From positions 62,001-126,000 of the forward strand of contig CAZNIT010000022.1 in NCBI GenBank assembly GCA_964573205.1: 64,000 bases of DNA, given 5' to 3'. This stretch comes from QNZT01 sp964573205. Its GTDB lineage: Bacteria > Campylobacterota > Campylobacteria > Campylobacterales > QNZT01. This document shows, piece by piece, positions 8,856-17,097 of the stretch (positions are counted from its first letter, which is position 1; each line of letters begins with the position of its first letter). The translations under genes were made by a program, and so were the position numbers. The notes under the pieces are model-generated. The model was not told the DNA's origin and made no database searches. It saw nothing but the letters and a program-made list of their open reading frames with translations.

Positions 8856-11800
8856 AAAAGAAGACCGTGAGATTTTTAACATTCATAGAGATTGTTATAC
8901 TGCTGGGAGCCCTTACGCTGTTCGTATTGCAAAATCCCAATAGCCTTACACTCTTTGTAAATTATGCCACAAAAGAACTCGGACTTTCATATGAGAGCGT
9001 TTCCGGTAATCTCTTAAAAACCGTAACGTTAAATAACGTCTCTTATGAAGGTCGGCTCTTAACAAAAGAGGCTTCGATCGACTGGAATTTAAAAGCTCTG
9101 CTGGGCGCAAAACTTAAAATTGACGAAATAACTATAAAAAAACTCGATATCCCTCTCACTCAAAGATGGATAAGCGATCTCTCTCGAAAATTTTCCGATA
9201 AAAAGCGAAGCGGCGGTTTTGAAGATATTCCGACCATAGAAATATCGCAAATAATCTTTTCGGCACTACCTTTTGAGAGTGAAGATATAAGCGTAAAGAG
9301 AATCGAACTTCAAGCAAACGATATTATCGGCGATCTCTCAGGCGTGGATATCGGTTTTTTCTCTTTTTTAACTCAAAGCGATATCGCCGATATAACCTCT
9401 TTGGGCAAGATGAAAAACGGCTCTTTAGTCTTTGAGAAACTATGGCTCGAGAAGATAGACGTACATAAGTTAATTTCGTTTTTAAAAAATAAAAATAAAA
9501 AAAAGAGAAAAAGAGAAATTAAACAAAAATTCGTCAAGGAGTTTGAGGTTGACGAGTTGATCGTCTATACGCTGCCGGTTAGTTTTCGAAAATACAAAAT
9601 CCAAGACGGCTCGCTCACGGTTAAGCATCTCTATTCGAAAGATCTCTCGAATTTCGGCGCGAAAGCCGTCTTTATCGATTGTGTTACGAACATGTGGACT
9701 TTGTCATCTTCGGGATATCTTAAAAACAATCGACTATATACAAAAGTCGATCTGAAGTTAAAGGATAAATATTTCAAGCGATTCGTTCCATTTTTCGATC
9801 ATGAGAAGATCAAACCAATAAACGTCGATCTACAAGTTGATACAAACGGCTTGAATGCAAATCTCCACGCGAAAGCCGATAAGCTTTTGATTTCGAAATA
9901 TGCGTTTTTAAAAGCTTCTATACCCAAGCTGAAATCTCATATCGATTTTGATTTTAAAACTTTACAAATGAGAGCGGACGTTAAAGCGACTCTTAATTCC
10001 ATATATGCCAAAGACGCTAACTTAAGCGGTCGTCTCTACTACGACAAAGAAGGCGGTTTCAGATATGACGGCGAAGTGAGAGTCAAAGAGTTAGACGAAC
10101 TTAACAAAAGAGCGGCAAAACTTTTAAAAAACGCTCGGATAGAGTTTGAAGGCAACGTCACAAAAATCAAAGCGAACTTAAACAGTGACCACCTAACCGG
10201 CATCTACGACGGCAAAAGTTATAAAAAAGCCTCTTTACACCTAAGATCCAAAACGTTGACGCCGAAAATTTTATCTTTTGAGAATATTGACGCCATAAAA
10301 GATTTAAAGATGATTTTCGATGCGAAAATAGCGATCAACTTCAAAAAACTTCTACCCGCACAAATAAATTACGGCATAAAATCGAATCTGATCGATCTAA
10401 ACGCTACGGCTCTTGTCTCGGATAAGATAACGACTTTTGCGATTTTAAAGAAATCGAAAAAGTCGCTTCTAAATAAACTCTATCCGAATTTAAAACAAAA
10501 CTCTCTTTTTCCCGCCAATATCGACGTCATATTCAAAAATAAAAACGCATTTATTGATTTTAAAAGCAGATACTTAAAGATAAAAACCGATTACGATTTG
10601 AATACGTCCGAGTGTAACTTAAGCGCAAAGATCGGCAGACAAATCGTCAATCTGACTGGCAACATAAAAAAAGAGTGCGCGCTTTTGATAGATACTCCTT
10701 CGGTGCGTGAATTTCAAGACGATATTTCAAAGCTCTATAAATTCGAAAAAATTCCCATAGATGCCGACTTGAAAGTGAATATGAAAATAAATGATCTAAA
10801 AAAGATTCGCTTGATCGTGGATGGAAAGTGGTTTGTTTACGAGTACAAGCCAAACAGGTTTCTCTTTGCCGAAAAATTCAAAATCGCCTCATCATATAAA
10901 AACAAACGGCTGACTATCGACAACTATCGTTTAACTACTTATCTCGATAGAGAGAGACTCTTTTTCGCCAACTCTCCTTCGAAATTTATTTTTGACAAAC
11001 AACAGATAAAGATCGATTCGTTTTTGATCAACGACGCCGCGAAAATTAGCGGCTATTATAACTATATTCGTCGTAACGCCATTTTGAAGCTATTTACCAA
11101 AAATTATCATTACGACGACCTGGAGGGCGATTTCTATTTCGATGCGGCGATCAATCTATTTTTGTCGAAAAAAGGAACGAATATCGACGGAAGTGTAACT
11201 ATCAACGGAGGTACCATCTCTTACGAGCCGAAAAAAGAGCATGATGTACAAGACAAAGATATAATCATCATTCAAGAGCGAAAACATGCTTCAAAACAGA
11301 GCGATACTCTATCTTTGGATATTTCGATATTGACAAAAAAGCCCATTTACTACAAGATTCAAAATACGGCCGTTAAATTTACCGCCGATTTGAAGCTTTG
11401 GAAAGAGATTCATAAAAAGATCGAACTGCTGGGGATGGTGAAACTGATAAACGGTACTCATTCTCAAGGCGGCAAAGAATTTGAAATTCAGCCGGGTGAG
11501 ATACTCTTTGGAGGATCAGTCTTAAATCCCTATCTGAACATATCGGCTATCCATATAAGCGATCCGTATAAAATTCATATCGATATAAACGGTCAACTCG
11601 ACGCACCTATCATAAATTTCAACTCAACTCCGTACCTGACACAAAGCGACATACTCTCGATCCTTCTTTTCAACTCTACTACGCAACAACTCATAGGCGG
11701 TAATCAAGACAGCTCAAAAACCGCCATATCGATGTTCGGAACGATCTTCGCAAAGGAGATCGTTCAAAATTTCGGGATCAAATTGGATAAACTTGTTCTT

Positions 11801-11992
11801 ACGACGACTCAAGAGGGAAAACTCGGTGTGGAACTTGGTAAAAAGATCTCGAAAAAAGTGACGCTTATTTATATAAACGATATAGTTCAGACTATAAAAA
11901 TACGATATAAACTTAGCGATCACTTCGAGAGTGATTTCGTATTTAGTCCCGATAACAGCGGAATCGATATTATATTTAAAGATGAGTACTGA
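8852..11992 (+). CDS. tamB: TamB-like translocation/assembly module subunit
   Basis: A 1046-aa protein with one N-terminal transmembrane anchor (FLTFIEIVILLGALTLFVL), long repetitive beta structure, and a C-terminal DUF490/TamB domain (GGKEFEIQPGEILFGG, QSDILSILLFNSTTQQL, KEIVQNFGIKLDKLVL). AsmA/TamB proteins form hydrophobic beta-taco bridges moving lipids or helping outer-membrane proteins. It is somewhat shorter than E. coli TamB (about 1260 aa). The start is TTG 8852 overlapping the tamA stop (TTGA), which indicates coupling. Confidence 0.88.
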   Translation: MKKKTVRFLTFIEIVILLGALTLFVLQNPNSLTLFVNYATKELGLSYESVSGNLLKTVTLNNVSYEGRLLTKEASIDWNLKALLGAKLKIDEITIKKLDIPLTQRWISDLSRKFSDKKRSGGFEDIPTIEISQIIFSALPFESEDISVKRIELQANDIIGDLSGVDIGFFSFLTQSDIADITSLGKMKNGSLVFEKLWLEKIDVHKLISFLKNKNKKKRKREIKQKFVKEFEVDELIVYTLPVSFRKYKIQDGSLTVKHLYSKDLSNFGAKAVFIDCVTNMWTLSSSGYLKNNRLYTKVDLKLKDKYFKRFVPFFDHEKIKPINVDLQVDTNGLNANLHAKADKLLISKYAFLKASIPKLKSHIDFDFKTLQMRADVKATLNSIYAKDANLSGRLYYDKEGGFRYDGEVRVKELDELNKRAAKLLKNARIEFEGNVTKIKANLNSDHLTGIYDGKSYKKASLHLRSKTLTPKILSFENIDAIKDLKMIFDAKIAINFKKLLPAQINYGIKSNLIDLNATALVSDKITTFAILKKSKKSLLNKLYPNLKQNSLFPANIDVIFKNKNAFIDFKSRYLKIKTDYDLNTSECNLSAKIGRQIVNLTGNIKKECALLIDTPSVREFQDDISKLYKFEKIPIDADLKVNMKINDLKKIRLIVDGKWFVYEYKPNRFLFAEKFKIASSYKNKRLTIDNYRLTTYLDRERLFFANSPSKFIFDKQQIKIDSFLINDAAKISGYYNYIRRNAILKLFTKNYHYDDLEGDFYFDAAINLFLSKKGTNIDGSVTINGGTISYEPKKEHDVQDKDIIIIQERKHASKQSDTLSLDISILTKKPIYYKIQNTAVKFTADLKLWKEIHKKIELLGMVKLINGTHSQGGKEFEIQPGEILFGGSVLNPYLNISAIHISDPYKIHIDINGQLDAPIINFNSTPYLTQSDILSILLFNSTTQQLIGGNQDSSKTAISMFGTIFAKEIVQNFGIKLDKLVLTTTQEGKLGVELGKKISKKVTLIYINDIVQTIKIRYKLSDHFESDFVFSPDNSGIDIIFKDEY

Positions 11993-12995
11993 TGATCAAA
12001 AAAGTTTTTTTCTTTTACTGTTTTTTTCAACCGGTTGCGGCGAGATATCAACCTATCCATCGCAAAATTCGAATTTAACCGAAGATACGCTGACAATCAA
12101 CGCTTACTTCTCTCAGACAAGCGGAAATTACAATCTCGGCGGCGGTATTGACAAATATTTGATAAACGATATCCTAAATGCGAAATCTTCCATAAATCTT
12201 GCGATCTATTCATTAACCAACGACAGAATTAGAGACGCTTTAATAAAAGCGCACCAAAAAGGAGTGGATGTCAAAATATTCACAGACGATCGGGAATTTT
12301 TCAAAGATGATATGAAAGTATTGAAAAGTGCCGGAATCTTCGTAGCAAACGATGAAAACACCAACGCGCTGATGCATAATAAATTCATGATAATAGATAA
12401 AAAAAGAGTATGGAGCGGTTCATGCAACTACACTTACTATGCGTTTTATAGAAATAATGAAAATTTGGTAAAAATGAACGGTTTTAAAATTGCTGAGGTT
12501 TACGAAGAGCAGTTTAGAGAACTTTTGGAGGGTACTTATGTAGAAAAAGCTTATGTAAGCGACGGTATAGAGATCTACTTCTCTCCGGAAGACGATTTTC
12601 AACAAAGATTGCTCTCTTTGATAGAGGGCGCAAGATATAAAATCGATTTTCTCGCATTCGCTTTTACGGATAAAAGCGTTGCCGACGCAATAATAAAAAA
12701 AGCCGCAAGCGGAGTAACCGTACGTGGGGTGATGGATGAGAAGCAAAACGCCTACCAATCCTCTTCGGTTTTTAAGTATCTCAAATCAAGCGGTATCTCC
12801 GTAAAACTGGATAAAAACAAATTCACGATGCATGATAAAGTCTTTATCATAGACGATACGGTAGTTACCGGTTCGTACAATTTTACCAAAAAAGCAAACG
12901 ACACGAACAACGAAAACTCCATCGTCGTACATAACGCCGACTTCTCCAAACTATATGAAAGAGAGTTTAAAAAGATTTACGAGAAGGCAAATTAG
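11982..12995 (+). CDS. Phospholipase D-like protein with two HKD motifs; start probably frameshifted
   Basis: A PLD-superfamily protein of about 330 aa with two HxKxxxxD motifs: MHNKFMIID...GSCNY in the first half and MHDKVFIID...GSYNFT in the second. It therefore forms an intramolecular active site of nuclease, phospholipase or cardiolipin-synthase type. In frame, the only usable start is ATG 11982 inside tamB, giving an acidic leader (MSTDDQK) before LLLFFSTGCGE, an obvious lipoprotein signal. One base out of frame, ATG 11992 overlaps the tamB stop (TGATG) and reads MIKKV. A single added A in the A6 run at 11998-12003 would join it to the lipobox as MIKKSFFLLLFFSTGC. This may be a frameshift, an assembly error or slippage. 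Confidence 0.8.
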   Translation: MSTDDQKSFFLLLFFSTGCGEISTYPSQNSNLTEDTLTINAYFSQTSGNYNLGGGIDKYLINDILNAKSSINLAIYSLTNDRIRDALIKAHQKGVDVKIFTDDREFFKDDMKVLKSAGIFVANDENTNALMHNKFMIIDKKRVWSGSCNYTYYAFYRNNENLVKMNGFKIAEVYEEQFRELLEGTYVEKAYVSDGIEIYFSPEDDFQQRLLSLIEGARYKIDFLAFAFTDKSVADAIIKKAASGVTVRGVMDEKQNAYQSSSVFKYLKSSGISVKLDKNKFTMHDKVFIIDDTVVTGSYNFTKKANDTNNENSIVVHNADFSKLYEREFKKIYEKAN

Positions 12996-13037
12996 AATCA
13001 AATCCAAATACTCCCGTAATATTTGCGTCTATTACGA

Positions 13038-13115
13038 TGGTGACAAGAGGGGGACTTGAACCCCCGACCTCCGGCTTATGAGACCAGCGCTCTAAACCTG
13101 CTGAGCTACCTTGCC
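13038..13115 (-). tRNA. tRNA-Met (anticodon CAT)
   Basis: Minus-strand cloverleaf. The acceptor GGCAAGG pairs with TCTTGTC (two G-U pairs), the discriminator is A and CCA is encoded. The D arm contains AGCTCAGCAGGTTTAGAGC. The anticodon stem is CTGGT/GCCGG with loop CTCATAA (anticodon CAT). The T arm is GGGGG-TTCAAGT-CCCCC. The initiator signature (three G-C pairs in the anticodon stem, mismatched 1-72) is absent, so elongator Met is likely. A CAT-anticodon tRNA-Ile2 modified by TilS cannot be fully excluded by eye. Confidence 0.92.
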
Positions 13116-13132
13116 ACATTTGAAGAAGTGGG

Positions 13133-13138
13133 ATTATA
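13133..13138 (-). promoter_or_regulatory. -10 element of the tRNA gene
   Basis: On the minus strand a TATAAT hexamer lies 17 bases before the mature tRNA 5' end, consistent with a short leader removed by RNase P. No consensus -35 is visible. Confidence 0.45.
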
Positions 13139-13255
13139 GTAAAAACTTTCTTACAGTACTATTAAATTTTTTCGCCATCTATAAAAACAACCTCTCGTTT
13201 CAGTATATACATGATTTAAATACAATTTATATACTTTAAGAGCATGTAGTATTCT

Positions 13256-13272
13256 TTAGTCGTAATGACTAA
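13256..13272. promoter_or_regulatory. Inverted repeat TTAGTC-gtaat-GACTAA upstream of groES
   Basis: A perfect 6-bp inverted repeat with a 5-base spacer, 28 bases upstream of the groES -35 hexamer. It is neither CIRCE (TTAGCACTC-N9-GAGTGCTAA) nor HAIR (CTTGAGT-N7-ACTCAAG). It may be an upstream operator or the end signal of an upstream transcript. Confidence 0.3.
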
Positions 13273-13300
13273 GTTTTTATGAATTTTTTTTGTAAATCTC

Positions 13301-13329
13301 TTGACATTTGGTTGTTTTTATAGTAGAAT
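13301..13329 (+). promoter_or_regulatory. Sigma-70 promoter of groES-groEL
   Basis: TTGACA (13301-13306) and TAGAAT (13324-13329) are separated by exactly 17 bases, about 80 bases before groES. A consensus -35 is uncommon in this phylum, so this should be a strong promoter. No CIRCE or HAIR operator overlaps it. Confidence 0.8.
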
Positions 13330-13410
13330 TTCATCGCTTAACAAAAATGAGCTTTTACGATTATCTATATAATTAAACAAAAACCAAATAAATATCAAAG
13401 GAGTTTAGAG

Positions 13411-13680
13411 ATGAACTTTACACCACTAGGTCAAAGAGTTTTAGTCAAGAGAGTGGAAGAGGAAGCGAAAACGGCTTCCGGCATTATCATTCCGGACAAT
13501 GCGAAAGAGAAACCTCTCACAGGTACGGTAGTGGCGGTCAGTTCCGAGGTTAAAGAAGATGGAGAGATCGCCGAAAACGACAATGTCGTATTTGCGAAAT
13601 ACTCCGGTACGGATATTACGCTTGAGGGCGGAGAGTACCTCGTACTTAATACTGACGATATCTTAGGAATTTTAAAATAA
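13411..13680 (+). CDS. groS: Co-chaperonin GroES (Hsp10)
   Basis: An 89-aa GroES. FTPLGQRVLVKRVEEEAKTA and the mobile-loop region with GIIIPDNAKEKP precede GTVVAVSSE and VFAKYSGTDI. The heptamer caps the GroEL cavity. A strong AAAGGAGTTT RBS precedes the ATG, and groEL follows after 18 bases. Confidence 0.98.
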   Translation: MNFTPLGQRVLVKRVEEEAKTASGIIIPDNAKEKPLTGTVVAVSSEVKEDGEIAENDNVVFAKYSGTDITLEGGEYLVLNTDDILGILK

Positions 13681-13698
13681 TCAAGGGGGATTAAAAAT

Positions 13699-15342
13699 AT
13701 GGCAAAAGAGATTAAATTTTCAGACACGGCGAGAAATGAATTATACGAAGGCGTAAAAAAACTTAGTGACGCGGTTAAAGTAACGATGGGACCTAGAGGT
13801 CGAAACGTACTTATCCAAAAAAGCTTCGGTGCTCCGAGTATAACAAAAGACGGTGTCTCGGTTGCAAGAGAGATAGAGTTGGATAACGCTATCGAAAATA
13901 TGGGGGCGCAGCTTGTAAAAGAGGTCGCATCAAATACTGCCGACGAGGCTGGTGACGGTACTACTACCGCTACTATTTTAGCTTCCGCTATCTTTAAAGA
14001 GGGGCTTAGAAATATCACGGCGGGTGCGAATCCGATCGAAGTCAAAAGAGGTATGGATAAAGCCGTAGAAGCGATCATCAATGAGCTGAAATCAGGTGCG
14101 AAAATGATCAAAGACAAAAAAGAGATCGCGCAAGTTGCCAGTATTTCGGCGAATTCCGATCAAAAAATCGGCGATCTTATAGCTGAAGCTATGGACAAAG
14201 TCGGTAAAGACGGCGTCATCACGGTCGAAGAGGCGAAAGGTATCGAAGATGAATTGGATGTCGTGGAGGGTATGCAGTTTGACAGAGGATATCTCTCTCC
14301 ATATTTCGTAAGCGATACGGAAAAAATGGAAGTGCATATGGACAATCCCTACATTCTGCTCTACGATAAGAAAGTATCTAATTTGAAAGATCTTCTACCG
14401 GTTCTTGAGCAGGTACAAAAGAGCGGAAAGCCTCTTTTAATCATTGCCGAAGATATTGAAGGGGAAGCGCTTGCCACACTGGTTGTGAACAAATTGAGAG
14501 GAATTTTAAATATTGCGGCCGTAAAAGCACCCGGCTTCGGTGACAGACGAAAAGCTATGCTCGAAGATATCGCCATTTTAACGGGCGGTCAAGTCATCAG
14601 CGAAGAGTTGGGTAGAACTCTTGAGAGCGTTACACAAGAAGATTTGGGACAAGCCGGAAGTGTCGTGATCGATAAAGACAACACCACAATCGTAAACGGT
14701 GTCGGAGAAAAGTCGGCTATCGATGCCAGAGTCGCACAGATCAAACGCCAAATCGACGAGACTTCAAGCGATTACGACAAAGAGAAACTTCAAGAGAGAT
14801 TAGCGAAACTAAGCGGTGGAGTAGCTGTTATAAAAGTCGGTGCGGCGACCGAAACGGAAATGAAAGAGAAAAAAGATAGAGTTGACGACGCTCTTTCGGC
14901 TACGAAAGCGGCGGTCGAAGAGGGAGTTGTCATAGGCGGTGGAGCTGCTTTACTCAAAGCCAGTGCAAAAATAGACCTTAAACTCGAAGGTGACGAAGCT
15001 ATCGGAGCCGAGATCGTAAACAGAGCCATCTCCGCACCGATCAAGCAGATAGCCGCAAATGCCGGATTTGACGCCGGAGTGGTCGCAAACAACGTTCTTG
15101 AAAAAGATGATGCAAACTACGGTTTCAACGCCGCCACCGGTCAATACGTCGATATGTTCGAAGCGGGTATCATCGATCCTTTAAAAGTGGAAAGAGTTGC
15201 TCTTCAAAATGCGGTATCGGTTTCGAGCCTGCTCTTGACGACAGAAGCTACGGTTAGCGATATAAAAGAGGAAAAAGCCGCCGCTTCTATGCCTGATATG
15301 GGCGGCATGGGCGGTATGGGTGGAATGCCCGGCATGATGTAA
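13699..15342 (+). CDS. groL: Chaperonin GroEL (Hsp60)
   Basis: A 547-aa GroEL. It has VTMGPRGRNVLIQ near the start, the ATP-binding DGTTTATILA with catalytic-loop aspartates, apical-domain sequence and a C-terminal GGM-repeat tail (about the last 15 residues). It forms the tetradecameric folding chamber with the GroES encoded just upstream. It is co-transcribed from the 13301 promoter and closed by a strong hairpin terminator. Confidence 0.99.
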   Translation: MAKEIKFSDTARNELYEGVKKLSDAVKVTMGPRGRNVLIQKSFGAPSITKDGVSVAREIELDNAIENMGAQLVKEVASNTADEAGDGTTTATILASAIFKEGLRNITAGANPIEVKRGMDKAVEAIINELKSGAKMIKDKKEIAQVASISANSDQKIGDLIAEAMDKVGKDGVITVEEAKGIEDELDVVEGMQFDRGYLSPYFVSDTEKMEVHMDNPYILLYDKKVSNLKDLLPVLEQVQKSGKPLLIIAEDIEGEALATLVVNKLRGILNIAAVKAPGFGDRRKAMLEDIAILTGGQVISEELGRTLESVTQEDLGQAGSVVIDKDNTTIVNGVGEKSAIDARVAQIKRQIDETSSDYDKEKLQERLAKLSGGVAVIKVGAATETEMKEKKDRVDDALSATKAAVEEGVVIGGGAALLKASAKIDLKLEGDEAIGAEIVNRAISAPIKQIAANAGFDAGVVANNVLEKDDANYGFNAATGQYVDMFEAGIIDPLKVERVALQNAVSVSSLLLTTEATVSDIKEEKAAASMPDMGGMGGMGGMPGMM

Positions 15343-15345
15343 TGA

Positions 15346-15386
15346 AATTACCGTCTAGCCCTTTGGGGCTAACGGTAATTATTTTT
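15346..15386. terminator. Terminator after groEL (possibly bidirectional)
   Basis: AATTACCGT-c-TAGCCC pairs with GGGCTA-ACGGTAATT (15366-15380) around a TTTG loop: a 15-bp stem with one bulged base, followed by ATTTTT on the plus strand. It also lies directly past the stop of the convergent kinase gene, so it can end both transcripts. Confidence 0.85.
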
Positions 15387-16932
15387 AAAGTCCCGGCGCT
15401 TTCCACATAGCTTCCGTTATATTCTCATCTACAAGTTTCAACTGCGATTCGTACGCTCTTTTCCATCTGTATCTGATCTCTTTATATATCTGATGATCCT
15501 TCATATTCGGTTCAAAACTCTTTTCCCACTCAACAAGCTCTAAAGCACCCTCCGGCACACTCTTATATATACCGGCTCCTACCCCTGCGGCAATAGCACA
15601 ACCCAAAGCGGTAGCCTCCTTCACCTTCGGAACTTTCACCGCTTTGGCACAAACGCTACTTAATATCTGAGGCCACAAGAAACCTTTACTGGCTCCGCCG
15701 GCAAATACGATCTCATCACTCTCAACCTCACTGAAACGTGATATGTTTTCAAGGTTTTCAGCACTCACTATCGCAGCATTCTCTTCAAGGGAACGAAACA
15801 TCGAAGCGATATTGTATTTTTCGCTATCCAACCCGAGCCCGAGAAAAGATGGACTGGCATGATACCATTTTCCATAACGCATAACATCCGAAAATATCGG
15901 AAGAATTCCGTAAGATCCCACCGGTACGTCCAAAGCCTTTCTTTCAAGAAGTTCATATGTATCTATTTTTAACTTTTTTGCCTCTTTTATCTCATTTTGA
16001 CAAAGAGCCTCCTTGAACCATCTCATCGCCATACCGCTGAAAAAAGTTATTCCCTCGGCTTGAGAGAGACCTTTTACAACATGAGGATTTATCCTTATAC
16101 TCATATCTTTCGGAGGTTTCGGATTTTTTATATTTACCACCTGTTGCCAAAACGTTCCGCCTAAAATTGCCGTTTGAGCCTCTTTCACTACCGCAAGTCC
16201 GGCACTTCCAAGTTGAACGTCACCGCCGCCCATCACCACTTTAGTCGTTTTAGAGAGGCCGCAATCGTTGGAAATCACTTCGCCGATAACTTCCCCGCAC
16301 TCGTAAACGGGTGGAAAAATATCATCTTTTATGCCCACTCTTTTGGCAAAAGAGCTCTCCCACTCCCTTTTTGAGAGCGAAAAGATACCTGATGTTCCGG
16401 CATTCGAAGGATCAGATGCTATAACGCCGCACAACCTTGCCAAAACCCAGTCGCTTATCATAGATATTTTGTGAACTCTATCGTAAATTTCCCGTCTATT
16501 CTTTTTAAGCCATAAAAGTCTCGGTAAAGCTCCAAGTGCGAAAGTCTGTCCGCTATGTTCGTAAAAGTGCTCCTCAATTCCTGTAAAAAGCTCCTTTAAC
16601 TCTTTTACCTCTTTACTAGCTCTCGCATCAACATTAGCGACCGCCCAAAGCTCTTTACCCTTTTCATCATATAAGACTATTCCCTCTCTCATGCTTGTAG
16701 CGCTAACCGCGAGTATATCTTTAGGATCCACGCTTTTAACGGCCTCTTTTATGCATTCGCAAAGCAGTCCCCAATTTTTTTCACACTCAAACTCCATAGA
16801 GTCCGCCACGCCCTCTTCTCTTTTATGACTCCACTCTCTCTGCCCTATGGCCAGCTGATTTCCCTTTAGATCGAACAAAACCGCCCTACCGCTACCGGTG
16901 CCGGCATCGATCGCCAAAAGATATTTTTTCAT
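15385..16932 (-). CDS. lsrK: Autoinducer-2 kinase LsrK-like (FGGY family)
   Basis: A 515-aa FGGY carbohydrate kinase that follows enterobacterial LsrK closely along its length. Visible matches are DAGTGSGRAVLFDLKGNQ, VSATSMREGIVLYD, KISMISDWVLARL, SDPSNAGTSGIF, GGGDVQLGSAGLAVV, ILGGTFWQQVVN, INPHVVKGLSQAE, FSDVMRYGKWYHASPSF, SLEENAAIVSAENL, ATALGCAIAAGVGAGIY and the terminal AMWKAPGL. LsrK phosphorylates the AI-2 precursor DPD. None of lsrR, lsrACDB, lsrF or lsrG is next to it, so its context is orphan. It is CpG-poorer than groEL (about 2.7 CpG per 60 bases in 15421-15780), which could reflect transfer. AI-2 sequestration or use as carbon is inference. Confidence 0.88.
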   Translation of the reverse strand: MKKYLLAIDAGTGSGRAVLFDLKGNQLAIGQREWSHKREEGVADSMEFECEKNWGLLCECIKEAVKSVDPKDILAVSATSMREGIVLYDEKGKELWAVANVDARASKEVKELKELFTGIEEHFYEHSGQTFALGALPRLLWLKKNRREIYDRVHKISMISDWVLARLCGVIASDPSNAGTSGIFSLSKREWESSFAKRVGIKDDIFPPVYECGEVIGEVISNDCGLSKTTKVVMGGGDVQLGSAGLAVVKEAQTAILGGTFWQQVVNIKNPKPPKDMSIRINPHVVKGLSQAEGITFFSGMAMRWFKEALCQNEIKEAKKLKIDTYELLERKALDVPVGSYGILPIFSDVMRYGKWYHASPSFLGLGLDSEKYNIASMFRSLEENAAIVSAENLENISRFSEVESDEIVFAGGASKGFLWPQILSSVCAKAVKVPKVKEATALGCAIAAGVGAGIYKSVPEGALELVEWEKSFEPNMKDHQIYKEIRYRWKRAYESQLKLVDENITEAMWKAPGL

Positions 16933-17035
16933 TAGCGCTCCTTTTATAGTATTTTAACATATCGTTACATTTATTTAAAAAAAGATAATTTAAGCCTCCA
17001 TATTCTATGATACTTCTTTAAAATGCCGATGTAAT

Positions 17036-17060
17036 CATGTAAATTTATAATATTTACATG
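17036..17060. promoter_or_regulatory. Palindromic operator over a -10 box at the head of the alpha-glucan locus
   Basis: CATGTAAAT and ATTTACATG form a perfect 9-bp inverted repeat with a 7-base centre that contains TATAAT (17046-17051). A dimeric regulator binding here would directly occlude RNA polymerase. It lies 38 bases upstream of the ROK kinase start and in the only spacer between that gene and the divergent lsrK-like gene, so either or both could be controlled. Confidence 0.6.
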
Positions 17061-17097
17061 TTCGAACAAAAACGGGTAAGAATTGGGGATATGTTTT

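Noticed and set aside
13431..14117. 228-aa minus-strand reading frame across groES-groEL
   Set aside because: It is antisense to two unmistakable chaperonin genes and its Ser/Ala-rich translation has no domain pattern; a codon-bias shadow.
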